This document shows, in pieces, positions 1-5,853 of a stretch of 9,928 nucleotides of DNA (the first letter of the stretch is position 1; each line of letters opens with the position of its first letter). The DNA lies in the NCBI GenBank assembly GCA_001801285.1, contig MGXG01000038.1:1-9928 (forward strand). The letters are read 5' to 3'. Source of the stretch: Gammaproteobacteria bacterium GWE2_37_16. Lineage in GTDB: Bacteria; Pseudomonadota; Gammaproteobacteria; UBA9339. The translations under genes and the position numbers were made by a program. The notes below the pieces were generated by a model. It did no database searches, was not told the origin of the DNA, and was given only the letters and a program-made list of their open reading frames with translations.

Positions 1-66
1 TCACCAGCTAAATTTGAAATGCAGTGGCAACAACAAAAGACCACTTCTCTTTGTAGTGTCCACTAA
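1..66 (+). CDS. IS3-family transposase, C-terminal end only
   Basis: The window opens inside a reading frame that runs 21 codons to a TAA at 64-66. It begins SPAKFE, the motif found near the C-terminus of the integrase (rve) domain in the OrfB protein of IS3-family transposases, followed by a Gln-rich tail. The stop lies just inside what looks like the IS end, which is usual for the family. The catalytic DDE residues would lie upstream, outside the window, so intactness cannot be judged. The family call rests on this short motif plus the adjacent terminal repeat. Confidence 0.6.
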   Translation, partial: SPAKFEMQWQQQKTTSLCSVH

Positions 67-81
67 AAGGTTGCAAGATCA
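1..81 (+). mobile_element. 3' end of an IS3-family insertion sequence
   Basis: Read inward on the minus strand from position 81, the sequence is TGATCTTGCAACC, then TTTTAGTGGACACTAC. From memory, this resembles IS3-group terminal repeats, which begin TGATC and carry a GGACAC core. It directly follows the stop of the transposase tail. The other end and the target duplication lie outside the window, so the right boundary at 81 is set only by this resemblance. The element sits about 70 bp beyond the 3' end of the AbiEii toxin gene, where it bounds the island. Confidence 0.55.
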
Positions 82-108
82 TGTCGATATTTTTCGATTT
101 TATCGACA
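82..108. repeat. 8-bp perfect inverted repeat next to the IS3 end
   Basis: TGTCGATA (82-89) and TATCGACA (101-108) are exact reverse complements separated by 11 bases. The palindrome starts at the base after the presumed IS end and lies downstream of abiEii, which is on the minus strand. No T-run follows on either strand, so it is not a convincing intrinsic terminator. It could be the IS target or a protein-binding site. Confidence 0.5.
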
Positions 109-151
109 CGTTCCTGGTTTTCAACTAACAAAAATATTCAAAATCAATGCC

Positions 152-1114
152 TTAAGCTGGCGAATTATTTTGCTTAATTCTCCATAATAAAGAAGGATGC
201 TTTTTCACACGTTCACAAAAATTTTGATCATCAGTAATAAGTTCTGGTCTTATTTCTCTATGTTTTTGTAAGCAATTTAAGAATTCAATTTCATTGCTAT
301 TAAATGGTAATAATTGGTTCAATGCTGTTTTAGTTTCATCCAGCATATTGCTTGACCATTGTTCAATTGATTTAGTGCCTGTAGGTATATGTTCTTGTCT
401 TAAAACAGGTAAAAGTCTGTCGCGAATGTCTTTAGCATTAAAAGTAATATTATCAATGCCAATATTTTGCCAATCATCACGCCGCATAGCAGTATAAACA
501 GTAAATGCTAAACGCAATTTTGCAATATCTAACTGCCATTCGGTTAGTAATCTATGGCTATCAAATAAATCTCTACTTGCTTCACGTCCAAATAAAGCTT
601 GTAATTTTCCAGCAGCAAGTTCGTGCTGATCTAAAACTGCCATTTTTATTTCTCTGAGCCAGTCTGGAGCTTGTCGCCATTCCAAATCCCAAAGAGAAAC
701 ACGAAACATATAATTGATATCTAATTCGATACGACCTTTATTGCCAAATGCGCTTTGGTAAATTAGAACCATTTTACCGCCAGCATGAGCGCGAGGATTG
801 CGATGTAATTCATAACGGCGTCGTTGTAAAATATCCAAAATGATTACTTCAAATTCTTGCTTCTCTTTTAGCATTTCATCTCTATCACATGCCCCAATGT
901 AATTTAGGTCAATATCAAGTGATAAACGTGGCAACTGCTCGGAACAAAAAAGGTTTATAGCCGTTCCACCTTTAAGTGCCAGTCGTTTTTGTAGGTAAGG
1001 AACCGCCATAAACGATTCAAGCAAATCTAGTAGAAGATAAACTTTTTCAAGAATTTCTGGGCGATAACCGCGTTGTTTTGCCTCTGCTTTTAAATCGTAT
1101 TCAGAAATCACCAC
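152..1114 (-). CDS. abiEii: AbiEii-type nucleotidyltransferase toxin (type IV TA)
   Basis: This is the toxin of an AbiE toxin-antitoxin/abortive-infection pair. Known AbiEii proteins are nucleotidyltransferase-like enzymes, and characterised relatives modify RNA such as tRNA acceptor ends. The longest frame opens at a TTG (1141). The better start is one of two adjacent GTG codons at 1114 or 1111, which follow a strong GGGAGGA Shine-Dalgarno; this gives about 320 aa. In the long-frame numbering the fold motifs are KGGTAI (57-62), the metal-binding pair in LSLDIDL (D76, D78), IELDINY (D141), and HELAAGKLQALFGREASRDL (173-192). All appear intact. The start overlaps the antitoxin stop by about 10 bases, implying translational coupling. 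Downstream is an IS3-family end. Confidence 0.88.
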   Translation of the reverse strand: MVISEYDLKAEAKQRGYRPEILEKVYLLLDLLESFMAVPYLQKRLALKGGTAINLFCSEQLPRLSLDIDLNYIGACDRDEMLKEKQEFEVIILDILQRRRYELHRNPRAHAGGKMVLIYQSAFGNKGRIELDINYMFRVSLWDLEWRQAPDWLREIKMAVLDQHELAAGKLQALFGREASRDLFDSHRLLTEWQLDIAKLRLAFTVYTAMRRDDWQNIGIDNITFNAKDIRDRLLPVLRQEHIPTGTKSIEQWSSNMLDETKTALNQLLPFNSNEIEFLNCLQKHREIRPELITDDQNFCERVKKHPSLLWRIKQNNSPA

Positions 1115-1919
1115 TAGGTTCCTCCCATTGGCGTTCAGCAATATGTTTTGGGATGATTAATTGCCATTTTTTTATATATATTCCTTGGTTTTTCCCGTTT
1201 CGATTTGAATCAATATAATATGGCTGTTTTGGAAGATTAGCCGATAATTGGCTGAGATATTTTTGATCAATTGCTAAATGTTTGGGTAACTGTTCAAAGA
1301 AATAACCCACTTTAGCTGTCACACCTCCCTTACTTAGCAATAAGGTGTAATCAACAATTTTTTGAGCATCAAAAGTAACAATATGATCAAGAGAGCGAAT
1401 TATTTCTTCCCATCCCCCTGAAAGATCAGGACGATCAAGAATATCTACTAGTGTTCGTTCTAATGAAGTGACTTTTATATCTAAGCCATTCCTCTTTATA
1501 GTGTCAACACCAAATAATTCTTTCTTCTGTATAGTAAGTGCCTTTGGGTAAGAAACTGGTCGATAGTGTTGATTTTGAAAAGAAAATCCGCGACTAGGTA
1601 AAGTTGTTAAATAGGTCAATTCTTCAAAAGTAGTGTAAGCAAGATTATGAATTTCTAGCGCTGTATGATAAGCAAGAACCGCGTTTTGCGTCGCTTTAGC
1701 TGCAATTAAATATGGATCAATCTCGCGTTGATTCAAAATCATATCGGGATTAACCGCATAGAGTAACCGCCTTATAGGAATTAGTTTGTCTTGCGCGCGA
1801 TAATAGCCAAGCAGCCTGTGAATTGCATTAGTTTGGGTTGTGCCATTTTCCCTCATGAAATCGCTAAATTCTTCATAACGAAAAACAGGATGTTGATTAA
1901 AAAAATCTTTAATGTTCAT
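1101..1919 (-). CDS. abiEi: AbiEi-family antitoxin / autorepressor
   Basis: This 272-aa protein is the first gene of the AbiE pair. In the AbiEi family a winged-helix N-terminal domain represses the operon and a C-terminal domain neutralises the toxin without stable binding to it. Residues 1-58 fit the AbiEi N-terminal wHTH pattern: a helical segment around FSDFMRENGTTQTNAIHRLL, then a basic wing-like stretch IPIRRLLYAVNP. The remainder resembles the AbiEi C-terminal domain, with FEELTYLTTLPSR and SLERTLVDILDRPDLSGGWE. The order antitoxin-then-toxin with a short overlap is canonical. The ATG at 1919 has no strong Shine-Dalgarno. A palindrome in the promoter about 35-50 bp upstream is the likely operator. 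Confidence 0.88.
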   Translation of the reverse strand: MNIKDFFNQHPVFRYEEFSDFMRENGTTQTNAIHRLLGYYRAQDKLIPIRRLLYAVNPDMILNQREIDPYLIAAKATQNAVLAYHTALEIHNLAYTTFEELTYLTTLPSRGFSFQNQHYRPVSYPKALTIQKKELFGVDTIKRNGLDIKVTSLERTLVDILDRPDLSGGWEEIIRSLDHIVTFDAQKIVDYTLLLSKGGVTAKVGYFFEQLPKHLAIDQKYLSQLSANLPKQPYYIDSNRNGKNQGIYIKKWQLIIPKHIAERQWEEPSGDF

Positions 1920-1948
1920 AATTTAAAAATATGTAAAATTTTGTTCAT

Positions 1949-1977
1949 ATAGTACAATAATTGTACCTTATAAACAA
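1949..1977 (-). promoter_or_regulatory. Putative abiE promoter
   Basis: On the minus strand, TTGTTT (1972-1977) is followed by a 17-bp spacer and TACTAT (1949-1954). These are plausible -35 and -10 elements for the abiEi-abiEii operon, about 30 bp before the ATG. The match to consensus is moderate. The exact 17-bp spacing and the palindrome embedded in the spacer support the call. Confidence 0.45.
1952..1966. promoter_or_regulatory. Candidate AbiEi operator palindrome
   Basis: GTACAATAATTGTAC has perfect 6-bp arms around a 3-bp centre. It fills most of the spacer of the putative abiE promoter and overlaps its -10 box. AbiEi antitoxins are known to bind inverted repeats at their own promoter, so autorepression at this site is a reasonable inference. 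Nothing here shows binding directly. Confidence 0.5.
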
Positions 1978-1994
1978 ATTTATTCAAGAAATAT

Positions 1995-2139
1995 CTAATT
2001 TTTCTCAGCCAGCAAATTCTTAATCAACGCGATCATTAATTCTTTACTCTTCGGCTGGCTTTCAGCAATTAGCAGCACTAGCGCTACAAATACATTATCT
2101 TTAACCAGTATCTCGCCATTGGTTTACATAAGTGATCAT
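1995..2139 (-). pseudogene. Remnant of an unidentified gene
   Basis: A minus-strand frame without a start codon runs from 2123 to a TAG at 1995-1997. It reads about 41 residues with protein-like composition, including VKDNVFVALVLLIAESQPKS and ELMIALIKNLLAEKN, which look like amphipathic or hydrophobic helices. In another frame just upstream, ATG at 2139 reads MITYVNQWRDTG and then stops. One frameshift would join the two into a roughly 50-residue product or C-terminal tail. Codon use here is richer in GCG, CTG and GTG than in the neighbours. The family is not recognised. It lies between the HEPN-like gene and abiEi in the same orientation. Confidence 0.4.
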
Positions 2140-2164
2140 TTTTACTAGCACTAAATTCTAAAAA

Positions 2165-2974
2165 TTATTTCGGTTTAAAATATGATAAATAATCCAAATC
2201 GTCCGGTCTGTCTTTGGTTTTGAAGTTGACCTCCAACCTATATCGAGCAAAGTATTGAAGTACATCTTTTACCTGGCTAAGGTGTCTTAATTCTTTTAAT
2301 GAGTCTAGCGTTATGCTGCGTCCTTCCGTGTTAGGTTTTCTTTCAATATGAGCAATTGCGTTTCTAATACATCCCTGAATGTAGTTTCCGAATGTTTGCT
2401 GAGATATATTTTCTTTATATAAGATAGGATTTTCCATAATTTGTTCAATATCATCAGTCACACTTACATTTTTTATATCTTTTACATATTTATCAATTAG
2501 AGCAATGCTTTTTCCGTCATTAGAATATTCAAGACAGTGCCAAAAAAATAAAATTTGCGAATAAATATTTCTGGACGACTTAGCAGTTCTATAAAGTCTA
2601 GCTAATGTTGTTTCCTTACCAGTATCCAAAGGACATATATTAATAAAATCATCTCTCGGTTGATTAGCTGTTATCTGACGAATTCCAGAAGCAGAACATG
2701 TAATATTTTCCCAGTCAAATTGATGGATCGTATTAATAAAACCGCCATCCGTATGGAATACAGCATTCCAATTAAAGGATAAGGTGCTGAGTAAATCTGT
2801 AATTAAAGAAAATGCTTCTTCTTCACGCATCTTTTTCATATCAAGCAGCAAATCGTCTTGACGTCCTTGCTTATGACCTGGTACATACTTAATTTCTGCT
2901 TTTTTAAAGCGTAGGTAATACTTTTTTTTAGTGAACGCGATATTAGTATCAACTGCACACACACAAATACTCAT
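2165..2974 (-). CDS. HEPN-like protein of unknown function, integrase-linked
   Basis: This 269-aa soluble protein has no signal peptide or membrane segment and is not a family I can name with confidence. Residues 204-209 are RNAIAH, which fits the R-x4-6-H signature of HEPN ribonuclease domains. The motif lies in a helical C-terminal region (about 125-245) that also holds ARLYRTAKSSRNIYSQILFFWHCLEY and a long final helix. The N-terminal 110 residues are Lys/Asp-rich and mixed alpha/beta in appearance. The ATG (2974) overlaps the recombinase stop as ATGA, with GAGG about 9 bases upstream, suggesting translational coupling. HEPN proteins are frequent toxins or antiphage nucleases, and AbiE follows downstream, so a defence role is plausible but inferred. 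It also resembles proteins often labelled MauJ-like, which have a similar RNAIAH region. Confidence 0.6.
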   Translation of the reverse strand: MSICVCAVDTNIAFTKKKYYLRFKKAEIKYVPGHKQGRQDDLLLDMKKMREEEAFSLITDLLSTLSFNWNAVFHTDGGFINTIHQFDWENITCSASGIRQITANQPRDDFINICPLDTGKETTLARLYRTAKSSRNIYSQILFFWHCLEYSNDGKSIALIDKYVKDIKNVSVTDDIEQIMENPILYKENISQQTFGNYIQGCIRNAIAHIERKPNTEGRSITLDSLKELRHLSQVKDVLQYFARYRLEVNFKTKDRPDDLDYLSYFKPK

Positions 2975-3528
2975 TCACTTACCCTCACTTTGCTAAAAGT
3001 AATTTCTTTGAGTTTTTCACTCCACGCATCCACTGCCGCGCGCTTTTCTTTATCGTAACTATGTCGGTCGTAAATCGCTGTGACGCTGTTTTCGACATGA
3101 TTAAGGAGTTTGCTAACCACTAAGCGTGAAACACCTAAAGCAGTCATGTGACTAGCTGCAGTGCGTCGTAGATCGTGTGGAGTAAAGGGCTTAACATCTT
3201 TGAATTTATTAATGTTGTTTCTAAGCGCACGGTCGATAGCGGTTGGAATAATATGTTTATCGCCTCTAGGGGAGGGCAGTAGCCATTTAGAGCCGTTGGA
3301 CAGGGTTTTTAGTTCCTGCAATAACTCTAACGCTAATTCAGAAAGTGGGACTATGTTATTATTGCCATTTTTAGCTTTACTGGCTGGGATAGTCCACCGA
3401 GCATTTTTAAAATCGAATTCATCCCATTCTGCGCCCACGACTTCGCCTTTGCGTTGTGCTGTGACTAATTGCAGCTTGAGTGTGACAAAACCAAAATTAA
3501 TATTATTGATCTGGGCAATTATATGCAT
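2971..3528 (-). pseudogene. P4-type tyrosine recombinase, catalytic domain only (5'-truncated)
   Basis: The frame encodes the C-terminal catalytic domain of a phage-P4-like integrase. Numbered from an ATG at 3528, the active-site set is present: R26 in TAQRKGE, a basic beta-hairpin with K51/K53, H118-xx-R121 in HDLRR, H144 in LLNH and nucleophile Y153 in AIYDR. Clear homology starts only at about residue 16. Family members are around 400 aa, so the arm-binding and core-binding N-terminal domains are missing. Residues 1-15 are probably spurious translation of lipoprotein-gene sequence, because the frame overlaps the last 26 bases of that gene. Without the N-terminal domains it is unlikely to recombine att sites. 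Its TGA overlaps the downstream HEPN-like start. Confidence 0.85.
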
Positions 3529-3904
3529 TCCCAGTCATCACGACGTTAGTCTGTTCACCATTCATGCTAAAATTTGACCAACCATGACCTGAACTGCCGC
3601 CGCCACCAAAAGTCATAGCTGCACGATCAGTTATCATCTCAACATAATTGGCACCCAGGGCTGCCGCCTGAGATCTAATCGAATTTAAAGCACCAACTTC
3701 CATATTTTTATTTGAAGTAAAGCCGCCAGTGAAGAAATTACCCTGATCACCAGTCACCTGACCTTTGAATTTACATTTTTTACTTTCTGGTTTGTATTTG
3801 CTAACAAGAACCTTTTCCCCACCTGGAGCAAGTTCATTCGCTGCACAACCAGCTAAAAAAATAAATGCCATTGAAACGGCTGATAATAATAATTTATGTT
3901 TCAT
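3503..3904 (-). CDS. DUF4156-family outer lipoprotein
   Basis: A 133-aa secreted lipoprotein. A longer frame opens at 3961, but ATG 3904 is preferred: it has GAGG 8 bases upstream and gives a classical type II signal (MKHK, hydrophobic core, lipobox LAGC with Cys20). The mature part matches my recollection of DUF4156 proteins: ELAPGGEKV, GQVTGDQGNFFTGGFTSN, AAALGANYVEMITDRA, a Gly-rich segment, and a terminal GNAYNCP. Family function is unknown. The length and C-terminus look complete, so the gene survived the rearrangement that placed a truncated recombinase directly after its TAA. The IS630 element lies about 95 bp upstream. Confidence 0.85.
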   Translation of the reverse strand: MKHKLLLSAVSMAFIFLAGCAANELAPGGEKVLVSKYKPESKKCKFKGQVTGDQGNFFTGGFTSNKNMEVGALNSIRSQAAALGANYVEMITDRAAMTFGGGGSSGHGWSNFSMNGEQTNVVMTGNAYNCPDQ

Positions 3905-3950
3905 AATGAATACCTCAAAACAATTTAATAAAAAAATCAGAACAGAATCT

Positions 3951-3956
3951 ATTATA
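3951..3956 (-). promoter_or_regulatory. Candidate -10 for the lipoprotein gene
   Basis: The minus strand carries a consensus TATAAT about 45 bp upstream of the lipoprotein ATG, preceded by an A-tract (T-run at 3962-3970 on the plus strand) that could act as an UP-like element. No good -35 occurs at 16-18 bp spacing. The site lies about 40 bp from the IS630 end, so the promoter probably escaped the insertion. Confidence 0.4.
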
Positions 3957-3997
3957 ACCAATTTTTTTTTGCAAGATTTTCTTAATATAATAATATA

Positions 3998-4020
3998 CTA
4001 AAGGAAAACAGGTTTTCAGG
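3998..4020 (+). repeat. IS630 left terminal inverted repeat
   Basis: CTAAAGGAAAACAGG and following bases pair imperfectly with the right end. The flanking TA is at 3996-3997. Confidence 0.5.
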
Positions 4021-4021
4021 G

Positions 4022-5049
4022 CTACTGCCCAATAATTTGAAAATTTTCAGTCAATAATGTTTTAAGTTCCGATTTGTATTTTCTCATTTCACCATTAAAA
4101 AAATATTCCACAGCTTCTTTGAAATCTGAAAATTTTTCGTAATACTGGTTATACAGCACGCGCTTCTTGAATAGCTTCCAAAAACGCTCGATCAAGTTCA
4201 AATTAGGCGAATAGGACAGTAAAAAACAAGTTCAATATTTAAGTTTTTCGCCTCTAAAAGTACCGTGTCTTTTTTGTAATATTTTGCATTGTCGCAAATG
4301 ACGTAAAGTTTCCCAGCTTTTTTGTAAACCTTTCTCAGTTTCTTAAATAAAGTTAGCACTGTTATCGCATTCAATGTTTCTTCAAAAGTAACTGTTACTT
4401 TTGAAGTGTTCAGCTCCAACGCACCATTAATATTTAAGCGCCGCCTACCAGTATTACTTTTGATCTCTTTCTCTTGTCCTTTCTTAACCCAGCCATAGGC
4501 AGCAATTGTGTTGTGCTGAGGATGCACCCCGTCCATGAAAAGAATTTCGTCATCAGTATCTAACTTATTTTTCAATGTTTCATAATATTCCAAAAATTTT
4601 TTCTGGGCTTTTGGACTAGCTTTACCAGGAATTATTTTTGGTTTTTTATAGACATAGCCAAGTCGTTTTAACAGCTCGGTTGCTCCTCTAACACTATATC
4701 TTTCGCCAAATGTTTTCCAAATGTAATCAACTACACTTTTTGCATCTAAATAAAGTATTCGTTCTAAATGTTGATCTAAAATAGCCTCTTCATCTTTGGT
4801 TAGTTTGCCTTTCCCGCCCAAATAGTGATTGCTAATAAGATTTTTTATTCCGCCTTCGCGATAGCGTTTAATATAATGACGCAGCGTTCCTTCATCTAAC
4901 ATCAGTGCTTCACAAACTTTTTCTTGTGTCCATCCAGTACCAAGTAAATAAATTATTTTAACTCGATCAGCAGCTTTTTTAAGCTTAAGCGAGCGATGCA
5001 CCAATTTCAATTCCTGAATTTGTTGTGGTGTAAGTTCAAATCCTTGCAT
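4022..5049 (-). pseudogene. IS630 transposase split by a one-base shift
   Basis: DDE transposase with an N-terminal helix-turn-helix (about 1-75, WTQEKVCEALMLDEGTLRHY). The first two catalytic acids are D173 (FMDG) and D253 (VICDNAKYY). The ATG frame stops at 4198 after 283 residues, before the third acid. In the -1 frame the sequence continues YSPNLNLIERFWK and ends IIGQ at TAG 4022-4024. Joining the frames at the T6 run (A6 at 4221-4226 on the plus strand) gives about 342 aa. It places E288 exactly 34 residues after D253, the DD34E spacing of IS630. Either one T was lost, or product is made by slippage on the T-run. Without frameshifting the protein is catalytically dead. Confidence 0.85.
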
Positions 5050-5103
5050 AGCTTCAATTATTTATTACTTCCAAAATTATTTCAAGAAATTTCAATTAGT
5101 TAC

Positions 5104-5126
5104 GAGGCAATCCTGTTTGCGATTGG
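5104..5126 (-). repeat. IS630 right terminal inverted repeat
   Basis: On the minus strand, CCAATCGCAAACAGG begins directly after the flanking TA (5127-5128) and shares the AAACAGG core with the left end. Agreement outside the core is partial. Confidence 0.5.
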
Positions 5127-5135
5127 TATACATCA

Positions 5136-5313
5136 TTAAGATTTAGATGGTTTGTATGGATTAATGTGCAACAACTCCGAAACGATTATAAATTCATAAC
5201 CCTGTTTTTTTTAGAGTTTGAATAATGACTGGCAACGCCACTACCGTTTTTCCGCGATTACCCTCGCCATCGTGTATACCCAAAATAGGGATTTAACAAT
5301 CATCTACATCAAA
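5136..5313 (-). pseudogene. Polysaccharide deacetylase remnant (C-terminal tail)
   Basis: The minus strand reads FDVDD, stop, then IPILGIHDGEGNRGKTVVAL and PVIIQTL. After one extra A in an A8 run (5205-5212), it continues KKQGYEFIIVSELLHI to a TAA at 5136-5138. The HDGxGNRxxTVxALPxIIxxLKxQGYxFVxVSELL pattern is the C-terminal end of NodB-type polysaccharide deacetylases. Only about 58 codons remain, with one in-frame stop and one homopolymer frameshift. The metal-binding and catalytic N-terminal motifs were not found upstream. This is a dead fragment. The IS630 element inserted just past its stop codon. Confidence 0.7.
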
Positions 5314-5425
5314 GGTTCTCTAAGAAAAAATATTAATATTTATCAAATAGTTATACCTGTTTAAAAATTTGTGGCGACCTGTTTGTCGTTAAAATTGATT
5401 TTCGCAACATATTGATTTTGCGCAA

Positions 5426-5563
5426 TTACATTTCCTTACAGTAACTGTCTGATTGCCCCCCTAATTCTTCATCTAGTCGAATTGCTGTTTCCTCCCCTAC
5501 TACAATTGCGATAAATTGGGTCGCAATGCAGGTCTTGGGATAGTAAGAAGCATATAATTTCCT
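5426..5563 (-). pseudogene. Possible short coding remnant, unidentified
   Basis: A 45-codon minus-strand frame without a start codon reads RKLYASYYPKT, then FIAIVVGEETAIRLDEELGG and SYCKEM before a TAA. The middle looks protein-like, but no family is recognised. An AGAGGA followed by ATG (5551-5553) lies in a different frame and would give a 17-residue peptide. This may be chance. Confidence 0.2.
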
Positions 5564-5666
5564 CTAAAAATCAATGATAAAATGTTTAATTTTTCTCTCT
5601 ATGTTGCCGCAATATACCATAACAAACTTAAAACAATCTTAACAAGAGTAAGATAATTTACAATCC

Positions 5667-5682
5667 CCCTTGAACTCAAGGG
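5667..5682. repeat. Near-perfect palindrome CCCTTGAACTCAAGGG
   Basis: Seven-base arms (CCCTTGA / TCAAGGG) surround a 2-bp centre. The symmetry and length suit a dimeric regulator site. It lies about 100 bp upstream of the -10 box of the ankyrin-gene leader. No T-run follows, so it is not a terminator. Confidence 0.4.
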
Positions 5683-5778
5683 CGATAGTTGATTAGATAC
5701 AAAAGCCACAAATCACATTATTTTAACAAAAGATGAAGAAAATTAATTTCAGATAGATAATTTTAAGATTTGTGCGTA

Positions 5779-5784
5779 TATAAT
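5779..5784 (+). promoter_or_regulatory. Candidate -10 box for the peptide/ankyrin transcript
   Basis: A consensus TATAAT lies 165 bp upstream of the ankyrin-gene ATG and 52 bp upstream of the small ORF. The -35 at 17-bp spacing (GATAAT) is poor. The last bases of the box belong to an arm of a 12-bp inverted repeat, so a protein bound there would cover the promoter. Confidence 0.45.
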
Positions 5785-5853
5785 GCTCGAAATTTTAGAC
5801 TTCCACAGGTTTTATTTTGGCGTTAACTTTATAAGATGAACATTTCGAGCATT
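5782..5853. repeat. 12-bp perfect inverted repeat around the ankyrin-gene leader
   Basis: AATGCTCGAAAT (5782-5793) and ATTTCGAGCATT (5842-5853) are exact reverse complements 48 bases apart. One arm overlaps the -10 box; the other lies in the first codons of the small ORF at 5836. If transcription starts near 5791, the first arm is largely absent from the RNA. Paired protein-binding sites are therefore more likely than an RNA hairpin. Confidence 0.6.

Larger units (their letters stand above)
3998..5126 (-). mobile_element. IS630-family insertion sequence, about 1.13 kb
   Basis: The element contains one transposase gene. It is bounded by imperfect inverted repeats and flanked by TA dinucleotides at 3996-3997 and 5127-5128, as expected for a family that targets and duplicates TA. 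Left end: CTAAAGGAAAACAGG. Right end, read on the minus strand: CCAATCGCAAACAGG. They share the AAACAGG core, with about 14 of 23 positions matching. The size, the 77-bp leader before the transposase ATG and the 24-bp tail after its stop fit the family. The right flank lies 8-10 bp beyond the stop of a decayed deacetylase gene. Boundaries are inferred by eye. Confidence 0.7.
5314..5780. other. Gene-poor spacer with remnants and palindromes
   Basis: No intact gene is visible. The stretch holds two CCTGTTT heptamers (5356-5362, 5378-5384) that echo the IS630 terminal repeat, and a possible short coding remnant (5426-5563, minus). A short palindrome lies at 5667-5682. The density of stops and broken frames suggests a graveyard of formerly coding DNA upstream of the deacetylase tail. 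Confidence 0.5.

Noticed and set aside
294..497. Plus-strand open frame of 67 codons
   Set aside because: It lies antisense inside the well-supported abiEii gene and has no domain-like features or ribosome site.
2953..2965. Short CA dinucleotide run
   Set aside because: It is a brief simple repeat at the start of the HEPN-like gene, encoding the SICVC segment. It is too short to suggest phase variation.
3161..3577. Plus-strand open frame of 138 codons
   Set aside because: It is antisense to the recombinase catalytic motifs, and its composition (Ser/Leu-rich, no motif) looks like a shadow.
3765..4001. Plus-strand open frame antisense to the lipoprotein start
   Set aside because: It overlaps the lipoprotein signal-peptide region and promoter; no homology or Shine-Dalgarno.
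5205..5213. T8 followed by TA, first considered as the IS630 right end
   Set aside because: The flanking bases are coding sequence of the deacetylase tail, which reads on through this site to 5136. The end at 5126 gives TA flanks and a normal IS length.
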